Positions 37,873-46,380 of a stretch of DNA of 56,138 bases are shown here, piece after piece (the first letter of the stretch is position 1; each line of letters opens with the position of its first letter). The DNA comes from Rhabdothermincola_A sp041688815. Its GTDB lineage: Bacteria; Actinomycetota; Acidimicrobiia; Acidimicrobiales; Acidimicrobilacustridaceae. Where the stretch lies: NCBI GenBank assembly GCA_041688815.1, contig JBDNHK010000082.1, positions 1 through 56,138 on the forward strand. The letters run 5' to 3'. The translations under genes were made by a program, and so were the position numbers. A model generated the notes under the pieces. It saw only the letters and a list, made by a program, of their open reading frames with translations, searched no databases and was not told the origin of the DNA.

Positions 37873-38529
37873 GTGCCCCGCGACAGCACCGCCACCAAGG
37901 AACGCCTCCTCCGAGAGGCCGAGCGGCTGTTCGCGAGGCGCGGGCTGTATCGCGTCACGCTGCGCGAGATCACCGACGCCGCCGACCAGCGCAATGTGTC
38001 GGCGATCAACTATCACTTCGGGTCGCGCGACGGCTTGCTCCAGGCCGTGCTCACCCGCCACGGCGATCCCACCGATCTCGCCCGGGGTGCGCTGCGCGAA
38101 CGGGTCGGGGCTGCGGCTGAATCCCGCGATCTCGTCGCCGCGCTCGTGGTTCCCTACGCCGCTCATCTCGACGCCCCGGAAGGGCGCGACTACTTGCGCA
38201 TCGTCGCCCAGCTCTCGGGTGGCTTCACCGATTGGCGCACACCGGCCCCCGGTACCGGTCCGCATCTGCGGGCCGTGCTGGCCGAGCTCGAAGACCGCCG
38301 CCCCGACCTTCCCGCCGCCGTGCGCCGAGAGCGTGTCGTCGAGCTCATCATGCTCATGACCGCCGCCACGTCTCAACGGGCCCGGCACGTCGAGTCGGGC
38401 CGTCCCGTCGAGCTCGACCAGCCCGTCTTCGTGGCCAACCTCACCGACGTGCTCGTCGGGGTGCTCGAGGCGCCACTGCTGGGGCCGCTGCCGACGACGC
38501 TGGTCCCGGTGCGCGCCTCCACCCGCTGA
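37873..38529 (+). CDS. TetR/AcrR-family transcriptional regulator
   Basis: 218 residues. N-terminal helix-turn-helix of TetR type: RLLREAERLFARRGLYRVTL then REITDAAD and NVSAINYHFGSRDGLLQAVL, with the YHFGS recognition-helix end. The C-terminal ligand domain is not recognisable by eye. It may control the flavin oxidoreductase upstream, which is in the same orientation, but its own promoter (TAGCGT) suggests separate transcription. Confidence 0.9.
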   Translation: MPRDSTATKERLLREAERLFARRGLYRVTLREITDAADQRNVSAINYHFGSRDGLLQAVLTRHGDPTDLARGALRERVGAAAESRDLVAALVVPYAAHLDAPEGRDYLRIVAQLSGGFTDWRTPAPGTGPHLRAVLAELEDRRPDLPAAVRRERVVELIMLMTAATSQRARHVESGRPVELDQPVFVANLTDVLVGVLEAPLLGPLPTTLVPVRASTR

Positions 38530-38556
38530 TCGGAACGCCGGGTGGGAGCTTCGCAC

Positions 38557-38562
38557 TAGGGT
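38557..38562 (+). promoter_or_regulatory. candidate -10 box for mihF (leaderless)
   Basis: TAGGGT ends 8 nt before ATG 38570, with the same spacing as at ndk, def and hisG. Confidence 0.42.
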
Positions 38563-38569
38563 CACACCC

Positions 38570-38887
38570 ATGCCGCTGCCTCCCACCCTCACGGACGAGC
38601 AACGTCAAGCTGCGCTCGTCAAGGCGGGCGAAGCCCGTCGTGCCCGTGCCGAGCTGAAGGAGCGCCTGAAGATGGGCTCGCTCTCGTTGCCGGAGCTGCT
38701 CGAGATGGCCGATGCCGACGACATGGTCGCGGGCATCAAGGTCCTCGCGGTGCTCGAATCGCTGCCCGGCGTGGGCAAGGTCACCGCCCGGCGCACGATG
38801 ATCGAGATCGGAATCGCCGACACCCGGCGTCTGCGTGGTCTCGGCGAGCAGCAGCGCAAGGCCCTGCTGGCCGCTTTCGGCTCCTGA
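38570..38887 (+). CDS. mihF: actinobacterial integration host factor (MihF)
   Basis: 105 residues. Nucleoid-associated protein unrelated to E. coli IHF. The conserved core reads RARAELKERLKMGSLSLPEL followed by LESLPGVGKVTARRTM, where LPGVGKVTA is a helix-hairpin-helix-like DNA-binding motif. It sits directly before gmk and rpoZ, the same order as in mycobacteria, which supports an actinobacterial host. Confidence 0.95.
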   Translation: MPLPPTLTDEQRQAALVKAGEARRARAELKERLKMGSLSLPELLEMADADDMVAGIKVLAVLESLPGVGKVTARRTMIEIGIADTRRLRGLGEQQRKALLAAFGS

Positions 38888-38915
38888 CCCCCGACGACGC
38901 TCGGCGGCTCGCCCG

Positions 38916-39452
38916 ATGATCGTGGTCGTGTGCGGTCCGGGCGGGGTGGGGAAGGGCACGGTCGTGGCTCGTCTCACCGCCGAGGACCCCCGACTCTGGC
39001 TGTCACGATCGTGGACGACGCGCGCCCCCCGGCTCGGCGAGGCTTCTGACGCCTATACCTTCGTCGACCGGGCGGCTTTCGAGGCCCAGGTCGATGCCGG
39101 TGGTTTTCTCGAGCACGCCGAGTTCCTCGAGAACCTGTACGGCACCCCCTGGCCCGACCCCGACACCACCCAGGACGTGGTGCTCGAGATCGAGGTCCAG
39201 GGGGCCGCTCAGGTCCTCGCCCGTGACCCCGACGCCCTGATCGTGCTCCTCGAGCCACCTTCGGCCGAGGTGCAGGCGCAGCGGCTCCGCGGTCGGGGTG
39301 ATCCGCCCGAGGAAGTGCAGCGTCGGGTGGCCGTGGCCGAGGCCGAGCTGGCCGAGGGCCGCCGTCTCGGGGCCGTGCGGGTGGTCAACGACGATGTGGA
39401 TCGGGCGGTGGCCGAGCTCCACGGCCTCATCGAGGCGGCCCGGACGACCTGA
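38916..39452 (+). CDS. gmk: guanylate kinase
   Basis: 178 residues. Phosphorylates GMP. The P-loop is GPGGVGKGT where GPSGAGKGT is usual; SRSWTTRAPRLGE (GMP binding), AYTFVDRAAFEAQVDAGGFL and LEIEVQGAAQV follow. I chose ATG 38916 because MIVVVCGPGGVGKGT is a normal start; an in-frame ATG at 38835 would overlap mihF by 50 nt. 29 nt after mihF. Confidence 0.94.
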   Translation: MIVVVCGPGGVGKGTVVARLTAEDPRLWLSRSWTTRAPRLGEASDAYTFVDRAAFEAQVDAGGFLEHAEFLENLYGTPWPDPDTTQDVVLEIEVQGAAQVLARDPDALIVLLEPPSAEVQAQRLRGRGDPPEEVQRRVAVAEAELAEGRRLGAVRVVNDDVDRAVAELHGLIEAARTT

Positions 39453-39548
39453 CGGAAAGGACCGTCGCTGGTCGCGGGGGTCCGTGCTGGTACGATCGAT
39501 CGGCTCGTCGCGCGCCGTTGCGCGCCCAACCCCCGAGAGTGTGCACCC

Positions 39549-39857
39549 GTGGCCCAGATCCATGACTCGATGATCAACCCGCGTATCGAGAACCTTCTTT
39601 CCAAGGTCGACTCCAAGTTCACCCTGGTCACCCTCGCCTCGATGCGGGCCCGGCAGATCAACGCCTACTTCGGTCAGCTCCAGGACGGCACGGCCAACAA
39701 CGTGCCCCCGCAGGTCACCTCGTCGGCCCGCAAGCCCCTGTCCATCGCCTTCGAGGAGATCGCGGTCGACAAGATCCTGTCCGAGCCCATCGTCGTGGTC
39801 GACGAGGCCGAGGTCGAGTTGGAGCTCGTCGAGATCGACGGCGATCCGGCCGAGTGA
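39549..39857 (+). CDS. rpoZ: DNA-directed RNA polymerase omega subunit
   Basis: 102 residues. Assembles and stabilises RNA polymerase around beta-prime. MINPRIENLLSKVDSKFTLV, ASMRARQINAYF and KPLSIAFEEIAVDKI are typical of actinobacterial omega. An acidic tail follows. GTG start. The 96 bp leader contains a TACGAT (39491-39496) candidate -10 box and a GCGCGC-CGTT-GCGCGC hairpin near 39510-39525. Confidence 0.94.
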   Translation: MAQIHDSMINPRIENLLSKVDSKFTLVTLASMRARQINAYFGQLQDGTANNVPPQVTSSARKPLSIAFEEIAVDKILSEPIVVVDEAEVELELVEIDGDPAE

Positions 39858-39888
39858 CCACCCCCCGGCCCCGAGTTCGTTCTCTGTC

Positions 39889-41130
39889 GTGAATCTGGCC
39901 GGGCGTCGCATCGTCCTCGGCGTCACCGGCGGCATCGCCGCCTACAAGGCGGTCGAGGTCTGTCGGCGATTGGTCGACGCCGGGGCCCATGTCGCCCCGG
40001 TGATGACCGAGGGCGCCACGCGCTTCGTCGGCGCGGCCACGTTCTCGGCCCTGGCGTCGGAGCCGGTGCAGACCTCGTTGTGGGACGAGATCAGCCCCAT
40101 CCCCCACACCCGCCTCGGGCAGGGTGCCGATCTCGTCCTGGTGGCGCCGGCCACGGCTCGCGTCCTCGCCGCTTACGCCGCCGGACTGTCCGACGACCTG
40201 CTCACCGCCACCCTGCTGGCCACCAGGGCCCCGGTCGTCGTGTGTCCGGCCATGCACACCGAGATGTGGGAGCACCCGGCGGTGCAGGCCAACCTCGACA
40301 CGTTGCGGGCCCGGGGGGTGCACGTCGTGGCGCCGGGGGAGGGGCGCCTGGCCGGGGGTGACAAGGGTGCCGGACGGTTGGCCGAACCGGCCGACATCGT
40401 CGATGTCGTCGTTGCGGTGCTGGCCGCCTCGGTGGTCGATCAGGATCTCACCGGGGTCCGCGTGTTGGTGACCGCTGGCGGCACCCGTGAGGCCATCGAC
40501 CCGGTGCGGGTGATCTCCAACCGGTCGTCGGGTAAGCAGGGCTACGCGATTGCGGCCGAGGCCGCAGCCCGAGGCGCCGATGTCACCCTGGTCACCACCG
40601 TCGATCGCCCCGCCCCCGCCGGAGTCGAGATCGTGGACGTCATCAGCGCCGCCGACATGCAGGCCGCGGTGATGCCCCGCGCCGCCGCCGCCGACCTGAT
40701 CGTGATGGCCGCCGCCGTGGCCGACTTCCGCCCGGTCACCGTGGCCGACCACAAGATCAAGAAGCGTCAGCTCGGCGCCGACGGGCCCCCCGTGATCGTG
40801 CTCGAGCCCACCCATGATTTCCTCGTCGACCTCGGTGCCCAGAAGCGGCCGGGGCAGGTGCTCGTGGGGTTCGCGGCCGAGACGTCCGACCTGGTCGCCA
40901 ACGCCACCGCCAAGCTGCGCGACAAGGGCCTCGACCTGATCGTCGCCAACGACGTGAGCGAGCCCGGTGTCGGTTTCGAGCACGACACCAACGCGGTGGT
41001 GCTCCTCGGCGCCGACGGTATGCGCCAAGATGTGCCCCTCACCGACAAGCGCGACGTGGCCCGGTACATCCTCGATGCTGTCGTCGCCCGGCGGGAGAGC
41101 ACACCATCGCCCATCCAATCCGTTCCCTGA
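39889..41130 (+). CDS. coaBC: bifunctional phosphopantothenoylcysteine decarboxylase / phosphopantothenate-cysteine ligase
   Basis: 413 residues. Two steps of coenzyme A synthesis. N-terminal CoaC flavoprotein: VLGVTGGIAAYKAVEVCRRL, the active-site region SLWDEISPIPHTRLG (His), and PAMHTEMWEHPAVQANL. C-terminal CoaB synthetase: VLVTAGGTREAIDPVRVISN, SSGKQGYAIA, AAAVADFRP and KIKK. GTG start. rpoZ-coaBC-metK-priA is a conserved string. Confidence 0.95.
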   Translation: MNLAGRRIVLGVTGGIAAYKAVEVCRRLVDAGAHVAPVMTEGATRFVGAATFSALASEPVQTSLWDEISPIPHTRLGQGADLVLVAPATARVLAAYAAGLSDDLLTATLLATRAPVVVCPAMHTEMWEHPAVQANLDTLRARGVHVVAPGEGRLAGGDKGAGRLAEPADIVDVVVAVLAASVVDQDLTGVRVLVTAGGTREAIDPVRVISNRSSGKQGYAIAAEAAARGADVTLVTTVDRPAPAGVEIVDVISAADMQAAVMPRAAAADLIVMAAAVADFRPVTVADHKIKKRQLGADGPPVIVLEPTHDFLVDLGAQKRPGQVLVGFAAETSDLVANATAKLRDKGLDLIVANDVSEPGVGFEHDTNAVVLLGADGMRQDVPLTDKRDVARYILDAVVARRESTPSPIQSVP

Positions 41131-41170
41131 CCCAACACCCGCGGGCCGACGCCCGATGCAAGGAGTAGCA

Positions 41171-42364
41171 GTGACGAGCTGGACCTTCACCTCGGAATCC
41201 GTCACCGAGGGTCACCCCGACAAGATCGCCGACCAGATCTCCGACGCCATCCTCGACGCCATGCTGACCCAGGACCCGATGAGTCGGGTGGCCTGCGAGA
41301 CGATGGTCACCACCGGCCTGGCCGTCGTGGCCGGCGAGATCACCACTTCGGGGTACGTCGACATCCCGAAGATCGTGCGCCGGACCATCAACGAGATCGG
41401 CTACGACCGCGAGAGCTACGGCTACGACGGCAACACCGTCGGCGTCATGGTGAGCCTCGACGAGCAGTCGCCCGACATCGCCCAGGGCGTCGACGACTCC
41501 GAGGAAGTCCGCACCGGGGTCTCCGGGGAGGACATGCTCAACCAGCAGGGGGCCGGCGATCAGGGAATGATGTTCGGCTACGCCTGCCGTGAGACCGATG
41601 TCCTCATGCCGCTGCCGATCCACACTGCTCACCGGATGGCCGAGCGGCTGGCCGAGGTGCGCAAGTCCGGCGCCGTTCCCTACCTGCGCCCCGACGGCAA
41701 GACCCAGGTCACGTTCGATTACGAGGACAACCGTCCCGTACGCCTACGCACAGTGCTCATCTCGACCCAGCACAACGATGGCATCGACCGCGAGGACGCC
41801 ATCCGCCCGGACCTCATCGAGCAGGTCATCCGCCCCGTGATCCCCGTCGAGTTCGCCGACGACGACTACGAGGTCTTCGTGAACCCCACGGGTCGGTTCG
41901 TGATCGGTGGCCCCGTCGGCGACGCCGGGCTCACCGGCCGCAAGATCATCGTCGACACCTATGGCGGTATGGCCCGCCACGGTGGTGGGGCATTCTCGGG
42001 CAAGGACCCGTCGAAGGTCGACCGCTCGGCGGCGTACGCCGCTCGTTGGGTGGCCAAGAACGTGGTGGCCAGCGGGGCCGCAGAGCGTTGCGAGGTGCAG
42101 GTGGCCTACGCCATCGGCGTGGCCCACCCCGTGTCGCTGATGGTCGAGACCTTCGGTACCTCCCAGGTCGACCCCGACCGCATCGCAGTAGCCGTGCGCG
42201 AGGTCTTCGACCTGCGTCCCGCCGCCATCATTCGTGACCTCGACCTGCGCCGACCCGTGTACCGGGCCACCGCGGCCTACGGGCACTTCGGCCGCATCGG
42301 CGACGGCTTCACGTGGGAGCGCACCGACCGGGTCGACCAGCTGAGCTCCGCGCTCAGCCTCTAG
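41171..42364 (+). CDS. metK: S-adenosylmethionine synthetase
   Basis: 397 residues. Makes SAM from methionine and ATP. SESVTEGHPDKIADQISDAI, GAGDQGMMFGYA and GGGAFSGKDPSKVDRS (phosphate loop) are diagnostic. GTG 41171 has AAGGAG 5 nt upstream, a strong site that decides the start over an in-frame ATG at 41156. No SAM riboswitch is visible in the 40 nt gap after coaBC. Confidence 0.98.
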   Translation: MTSWTFTSESVTEGHPDKIADQISDAILDAMLTQDPMSRVACETMVTTGLAVVAGEITTSGYVDIPKIVRRTINEIGYDRESYGYDGNTVGVMVSLDEQSPDIAQGVDDSEEVRTGVSGEDMLNQQGAGDQGMMFGYACRETDVLMPLPIHTAHRMAERLAEVRKSGAVPYLRPDGKTQVTFDYEDNRPVRLRTVLISTQHNDGIDREDAIRPDLIEQVIRPVIPVEFADDDYEVFVNPTGRFVIGGPVGDAGLTGRKIIVDTYGGMARHGGGAFSGKDPSKVDRSAAYAARWVAKNVVASGAAERCEVQVAYAIGVAHPVSLMVETFGTSQVDPDRIAVAVREVFDLRPAAIIRDLDLRRPVYRATAAYGHFGRIGDGFTWERTDRVDQLSSALSL

Positions 42365-42379
42365 CAGGGTCGACCGGCG

Positions 42380-44311
42380 GTGCCGGGAGACCCGACCCAA
42401 CCCAGCTTCGACTTCGGACCCGAACCCGTGGGTGACCGGCGCCGGGACCCCGTCTCCACCGTGCCTCCCCGGCCCGGAGCCGGGCGGCGCCGCAGCCCCA
42501 CGGGACGGGCCTCGGGCACGTTGCGTACCCCTGCCGTCACGTCCGAGGTGTCCTCGCCGGTGCCCGACCGCCCCGTTCGGGTCGTGCGGGTCCGGCCCGA
42601 TGTCGCGGGGCTCGACAAGTGCTTCGACTACCTGGTGCCGTCCGAGCTCCACGGGGACGTCCGGGTGGGATCGATGGTGCGGATCTCCCTGCACAACCGG
42701 CGCGTCGGCGGTTGGGTGGTGGCCGTCGGCGTCGAGCCGCCCGAAGGCCTGGCCCTGCACCCCCTCGCCAAGGTCACCGGGTGGGGTCCGCCGCCGGAGC
42801 TGATCGAGATGGCCGACTGGGCCGCGTGGCGGTGGTCGGGTCGCGTCGCGTCGCTCCTGCGGACCGCGTCGCCCGAGACTGCGGTGCGGGGGCTGCCCCG
42901 TTCGAGCGCGCGGGCCTCGATGCCGACGACCGTCGCCGTAGGCGACCTCACGGCGATGGCCGAGGAGGCCTTGGCTCTCCCCGTGTCGGTGCTGCGGCTC
43001 CCACCGGCGTCGGACCTCTACCCGGTACTCGTGGCCGCCGCCGCCCTCGGCCCGGCCCTCGTGATCGGACCTTCGGCCCGTTCGATGCGCCACCTCGGAC
43101 TGCGGCTCCGGCGAGCCGGAGGCTCCGTGGCGCTGATGCCGCGCGATTGGGCGGTGGCGCGAGGCGGGGCCGCCACCGTGGTGGGCACCCGGGCCGCAGC
43201 GTGGGCGCCGATCCCTCGCCCGGCGGCCATCGTGGTGCTCGACGAGCACGACGAGTCACTCCAACAGGAGCAGAACCCCACCTGGCACGCCCGCGACGTG
43301 GCCCTCGAACGGGCCCGCCGGGCCGGCGTGCCGTGCGTCCTCGTGTCGCCGACTCCGTCACTGGAAGCCCTGGCCGCCGGTCCTGTCCTCGCCCCTTCCC
43401 GGCGGGTGGAGCGGGCGGGCTGGCCGCGCGTCGACGTGATCGACACCCGGGAACTGGCCGCTTCCGAAGCCCGCTACAGCCCTCGCCTCGTCGACGTGCT
43501 GCGCAGCGACGCACGAGTGCTGTGCGTCCTGAACCGCAAGGGTCGGTCCCGGCTGCTCAGTTGCGCGGCCTGCGGGGACCTCGCGGCCTGCGAGCGCTGC
43601 CAGGCGGCGGTGAGCCAGGACGACGACGGCTCGTTGCGCTGTGCCCGGTGCGCTGCCGTGCGCCCGCAGGTGTGCCTGCGCTGCGGCGGTACCCGTATGA
43701 AGAACCTCAGAGCCGGGGTGAGCCGGGCCCGTGAAGAGCTCGAGGCCTTGGCCAAGCGGCCGGTGGTGGAGGTCACGGCCGACACCGAGGTGGACCCCTC
43801 GGGTGTCGGGTCGGCGGTGGTCGTGGGCACCGAAGCGGCGCTGCACCAACTCGACGCGGTCGACGTCGTGGCCTTCCTCGACCTCGACCAGGAGCTCCTG
43901 GCCCCCCGTTACCGGGCGGCCGAGGAGGCGTTGAGCCTCATCGTCCGCGCCGCTCGCCTCGTGGGTGGGCGCGACGGCCACGGACGCCTTCTGCTGCAGA
44001 CCCGACTACCCGATCACGAGGTCGTGCGAGCGGCCGTGCTCGCCGATCCCGATCGAGTGGCCACCGCCGAACTGGCCCGGCGCCGGCTCCTCGCCTATCC
44101 GCCGGTCACGGCGTTGGCGGTGGTTTCGGGGCCCTCGGCTCCGCTCTTCGTCGCCGGTCTCGTGCCCCCGTCCGGTGTCGAGGTGCTCGGACCGTCGGAC
44201 GGTTCGTGGTTGGTTCGCGCCCCGGACTCGTCGACCCTCGCAGACACACTGGCCGCGGCGCCCCGGCCCGCGGGTCGCCTGCGCATCGAGGTCGATCCGC
44301 AGCGCCTCTGA
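42380..44311 (+). CDS. priA: PriA-like primosomal protein, helicase-deficient
   Basis: 643 residues. N-terminal DNA-binding domain (DKCFDYLVPSELHGDVRVGS), a helicase-like core and the eight-cysteine zinc region (C395, C398, C404, C407, C421, C424, C432, C435). The ATP-binding Walker A is lost: the region around residues 203-222 reads SVLRLPPASDLYPVLV instead of GxTGSGKT, and the DEEH box is DEHD (288-291). Actinobacterial PriA proteins are known for this, so it should assist replication restart without unwinding. The N-terminal extension contains QPSFDF (7-12). GTG start, 15 nt after metK. Confidence 0.9.
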   Translation: MPGDPTQPSFDFGPEPVGDRRRDPVSTVPPRPGAGRRRSPTGRASGTLRTPAVTSEVSSPVPDRPVRVVRVRPDVAGLDKCFDYLVPSELHGDVRVGSMVRISLHNRRVGGWVVAVGVEPPEGLALHPLAKVTGWGPPPELIEMADWAAWRWSGRVASLLRTASPETAVRGLPRSSARASMPTTVAVGDLTAMAEEALALPVSVLRLPPASDLYPVLVAAAALGPALVIGPSARSMRHLGLRLRRAGGSVALMPRDWAVARGGAATVVGTRAAAWAPIPRPAAIVVLDEHDESLQQEQNPTWHARDVALERARRAGVPCVLVSPTPSLEALAAGPVLAPSRRVERAGWPRVDVIDTRELAASEARYSPRLVDVLRSDARVLCVLNRKGRSRLLSCAACGDLAACERCQAAVSQDDDGSLRCARCAAVRPQVCLRCGGTRMKNLRAGVSRAREELEALAKRPVVEVTADTEVDPSGVGSAVVVGTEAALHQLDAVDVVAFLDLDQELLAPRYRAAEEALSLIVRAARLVGGRDGHGRLLLQTRLPDHEVVRAAVLADPDRVATAELARRRLLAYPPVTALAVVSGPSAPLFVAGLVPPSGVEVLGPSDGSWLVRAPDSSTLADTLAAAPRPAGRLRIEVDPQRL

Positions 44312-44317
44312 CCTGGA

Positions 44318-44337
44318 CCGGCTCTGATGGGAGCCGG
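44318..44337. terminator. hairpin between convergent priA and antiporter genes
   Basis: CCGGCTC, loop TGATGG, GAGCCGG: a 7 bp G+C-rich stem in the 42 bp between two converging genes, followed by CGTTGTTG. The T-run is weak. It is well placed to end the priA transcript and may work in both directions. Confidence 0.5.
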
Positions 44338-44353
44338 CGTTGTTGCGGCGGGC

Positions 44354-45820
44354 TCAGCGCTGTCCCCGAGGCCGGAGGCTGTCCTGGAGCTCGGCGAAGG
44401 CGGTCTCGTCTGCGAGTACGAGGAGGCGGTCGCCGCTCTGGAGCCGGGTCGATCCGGTGGGCACCACCTGGTCGGCCTCGCGTTGGACGAGCACGATCAG
44501 CGCCTCTCGGGGGAGGTGGGCATCGACGAGCGCCCGACCAGCGACGGGTGACGCCGTCGGGATCGAGATCTCCCGGAGAGAGGTTCCGTCCGGGAGAGGC
44601 CGTCCGGCCTCGAGCAGCGACTCCGGCTCGGGGGGAGCCGGACGGAGGGCCCGGAACAGGCGGGCCACCGGGGTGATCGTGGTGCCCTGCACCAGTACCG
44701 ACACCAGGACGACGAAGAAGACCACGTTGAAGATGAGGTCGGCGTCCGGCACTCCCTCGAGCAGCGGGTACGTGGCGAGCACGATGGGCGTGGCGCCGCG
44801 CAGACCCACCCACGCCACCACTCCCTGGTGCCGGATGGGCACGCGGAAGGGCAGGAGGCAGACGAGGGTGGCGAGCGGGCGGGCCAGGAATACGAGGGCG
44901 GCGGCCACTACGAGTGCGGGCAGGGCGACGGTGAGCAGGTCCGACGGGAACACCAGCAGACCGAGCAGGAGGAACATGCCGATCTGGCAGAGCCACGCGA
45001 TCGCGTCGTGGAAGCGGCGGACGGTCGCTTTGTGGATCACGTCGTGGTTGCCGATCCAGAGCCCGGCGAGGTAGACGGCGAGGAAGCCGCTGCCTCCCAA
45101 GACGACGGTGCCGGCGTAGGTGACCACGGCGATGGCGAGGGTCAGCACGGGGTACAGGCCGTCGGCGCCGGGTCGTAGTCGGTTCAACAGCCAGCGGGTG
45201 GCCCAACCGGCCGTCAGGCCGGCCACACCGCCGACCGCGAGCTGCTGCACGAGGCCGAGGGCGATGCCCGCAGGACCGGGCGCGTCGCCGATCACGATCT
45301 CCACGAGGGTGATGGTGAGCAGCACCGCCATCGGGTCGTTGGACCCCGACTCCAGCTCGAGGGTGGGTTGGATGGTGCCGGCCAGCCCCGTGCGACGGCT
45401 TCGGAGCACGCCGAAGACGGCGGCGGCGTCGGTGGACGACACGATGGCCCCGAGGAGCAGCGCCACCCCGAGGCCGAGGTCGAGCACCGTGTACGCAGCC
45501 AAACCGGTGACCGCCGCCGAGACGATCACGCCGACGCTGGCCAGGGCGATGCCCGGGCCCAGAACCGGCCGTACCGTCGACCATCGGGTGGACAGACCGC
45601 CATCGAACAGGATGAGCGCCAGTGCGGCCACCCCGACGCCCTGGGCCAGCTCGGCGTTGTCGAAGTCGATTCCCCCGGGCCCGTCGGAACCCGCGAGCAT
45701 CCCCAGGCCGAGGAAGAGCAGCAGCGCCGGGAAGCCCACCCGACCGGCGAGCTTCGAGCCGAGGGCGGCGACCAGCACCAGGCCGGCCGCCACCAGCAGC
45801 GCCGGCTCGATGGAGATCAC
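44354..45820 (-). CDS. NhaP-type cation/proton antiporter with C-terminal RCK domain
   Basis: 488 residues from GTG 45820. About twelve transmembrane helices of the CPA1 family: FPALLLFLGLGMLAGSDGPGG, LFDGGLSTRW, VSSTDAAAVFGVL and LELESGSNDPMAVLLT contain the ion-binding region. The last 75 residues (REISIPTASPVAGRALVDA, then GSTRLQSGDRLLVLADE) form an RCK_C/TrkA-C domain, as in the K+/H+ antiporter CvrA/NhaP2. Ion choice cannot be told. GTGA overlap with the RNA methylase gene upstream; last gene of a minus-strand operon. Confidence 0.9.
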   Translation of the reverse strand: MISIEPALLVAAGLVLVAALGSKLAGRVGFPALLLFLGLGMLAGSDGPGGIDFDNAELAQGVGVAALALILFDGGLSTRWSTVRPVLGPGIALASVGVIVSAAVTGLAAYTVLDLGLGVALLLGAIVSSTDAAAVFGVLRSRRTGLAGTIQPTLELESGSNDPMAVLLTITLVEIVIGDAPGPAGIALGLVQQLAVGGVAGLTAGWATRWLLNRLRPGADGLYPVLTLAIAVVTYAGTVVLGGSGFLAVYLAGLWIGNHDVIHKATVRRFHDAIAWLCQIGMFLLLGLLVFPSDLLTVALPALVVAAALVFLARPLATLVCLLPFRVPIRHQGVVAWVGLRGATPIVLATYPLLEGVPDADLIFNVVFFVVLVSVLVQGTTITPVARLFRALRPAPPEPESLLEAGRPLPDGTSLREISIPTASPVAGRALVDAHLPREALIVLVQREADQVVPTGSTRLQSGDRLLVLADETAFAELQDSLRPRGQR

Positions 45821-46380
45821 GGGCGCGGGACTGGGCCGCGATGCCCAGTTCCGCCGGTGGTCCAGGCCCGGCGGCGGGCTTCGTACACGGCGATGGCGGT
45901 GGCCGTGGCCACGTTCAGCGAACCGATCCGCCCGAGTTGAGGGATGAAGGCCAGCTCGTCGCAGCCGGCCAGCGCATCCTTCGACAGACCCCGGTCCTCG
46001 TGGCCCACCACCAGGCAAACGTCGCCGTCGAGCCCAGCGTCGTGCAGCGGTCGCGCTCCCTCGGCCAGCTCGATCCCCACCAGCCGGTAACCCTGGCCCC
46101 GAGCCGATTCCAGGGCCTCGGCCGCAGTGGGGCACACGGTCCACTCCACGAAACGTTCCGAGCCCAGTGCGGTCTTCGCCACCTTGGGGTCCGACGGTGC
46201 TGGAACGTTCCCGGCGAGCCAGACATGGTCGACGGACTGCGCCGCCGCGATGCGCATGATGGCGCCGATGTTGTAGGGCTTCTGGACGCCGTCGAGCAGG
46301 AGGGCCACCCGACCCTCGGTGGCCCGGCGCCAGTCGCGGTGGAGGCGCTTGAGGTCGGTGCTGCTCAGGTTTCGGCTCAC
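45817..46380 (-). CDS. SPOUT-family (TrmH/SpoU-like) RNA 2'-O-methyltransferase
   Basis: 187 residues from GTG 46380. Knotted SAM-dependent methyltransferase: motif 1 NIGAIMRIAAAQSV, motif 2 LVVGHEDRGLSKDAL and motif 3 IPQLGRIGSLNVATATAIAV are all clear. The N-terminus (LSSTDLKRLHRDWR) resembles TrmH, which methylates G18 of tRNA, but an rRNA target is possible. A longer in-frame start at 46470 would overlap the upstream methyltransferase by 90 nt, so the GTGA-overlap start is preferred. Confidence 0.9.
   Translation of the reverse strand: MSRNLSSTDLKRLHRDWRRATEGRVALLLDGVQKPYNIGAIMRIAAAQSVDHVWLAGNVPAPSDPKVAKTALGSERFVEWTVCPTAAEALESARGQGYRLVGIELAEGARPLHDAGLDGDVCLVVGHEDRGLSKDALAGCDELAFIPQLGRIGSLNVATATAIAVYEARRRAWTTGGTGHRGPVPRP

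Noticed and set aside
41131..41170. SAM riboswitch upstream of metK
   Set aside because: Only 40 nt separate coaBC and metK, and no kink-turn or SAM-I/SAM-II core is visible.
44106..45584. 492-codon minus-strand frame in a second register under the antiporter gene
   Set aside because: Arg/Pro/His-rich nonsense overlapping the antiporter frame, whose membrane helices and RCK domain are convincing.
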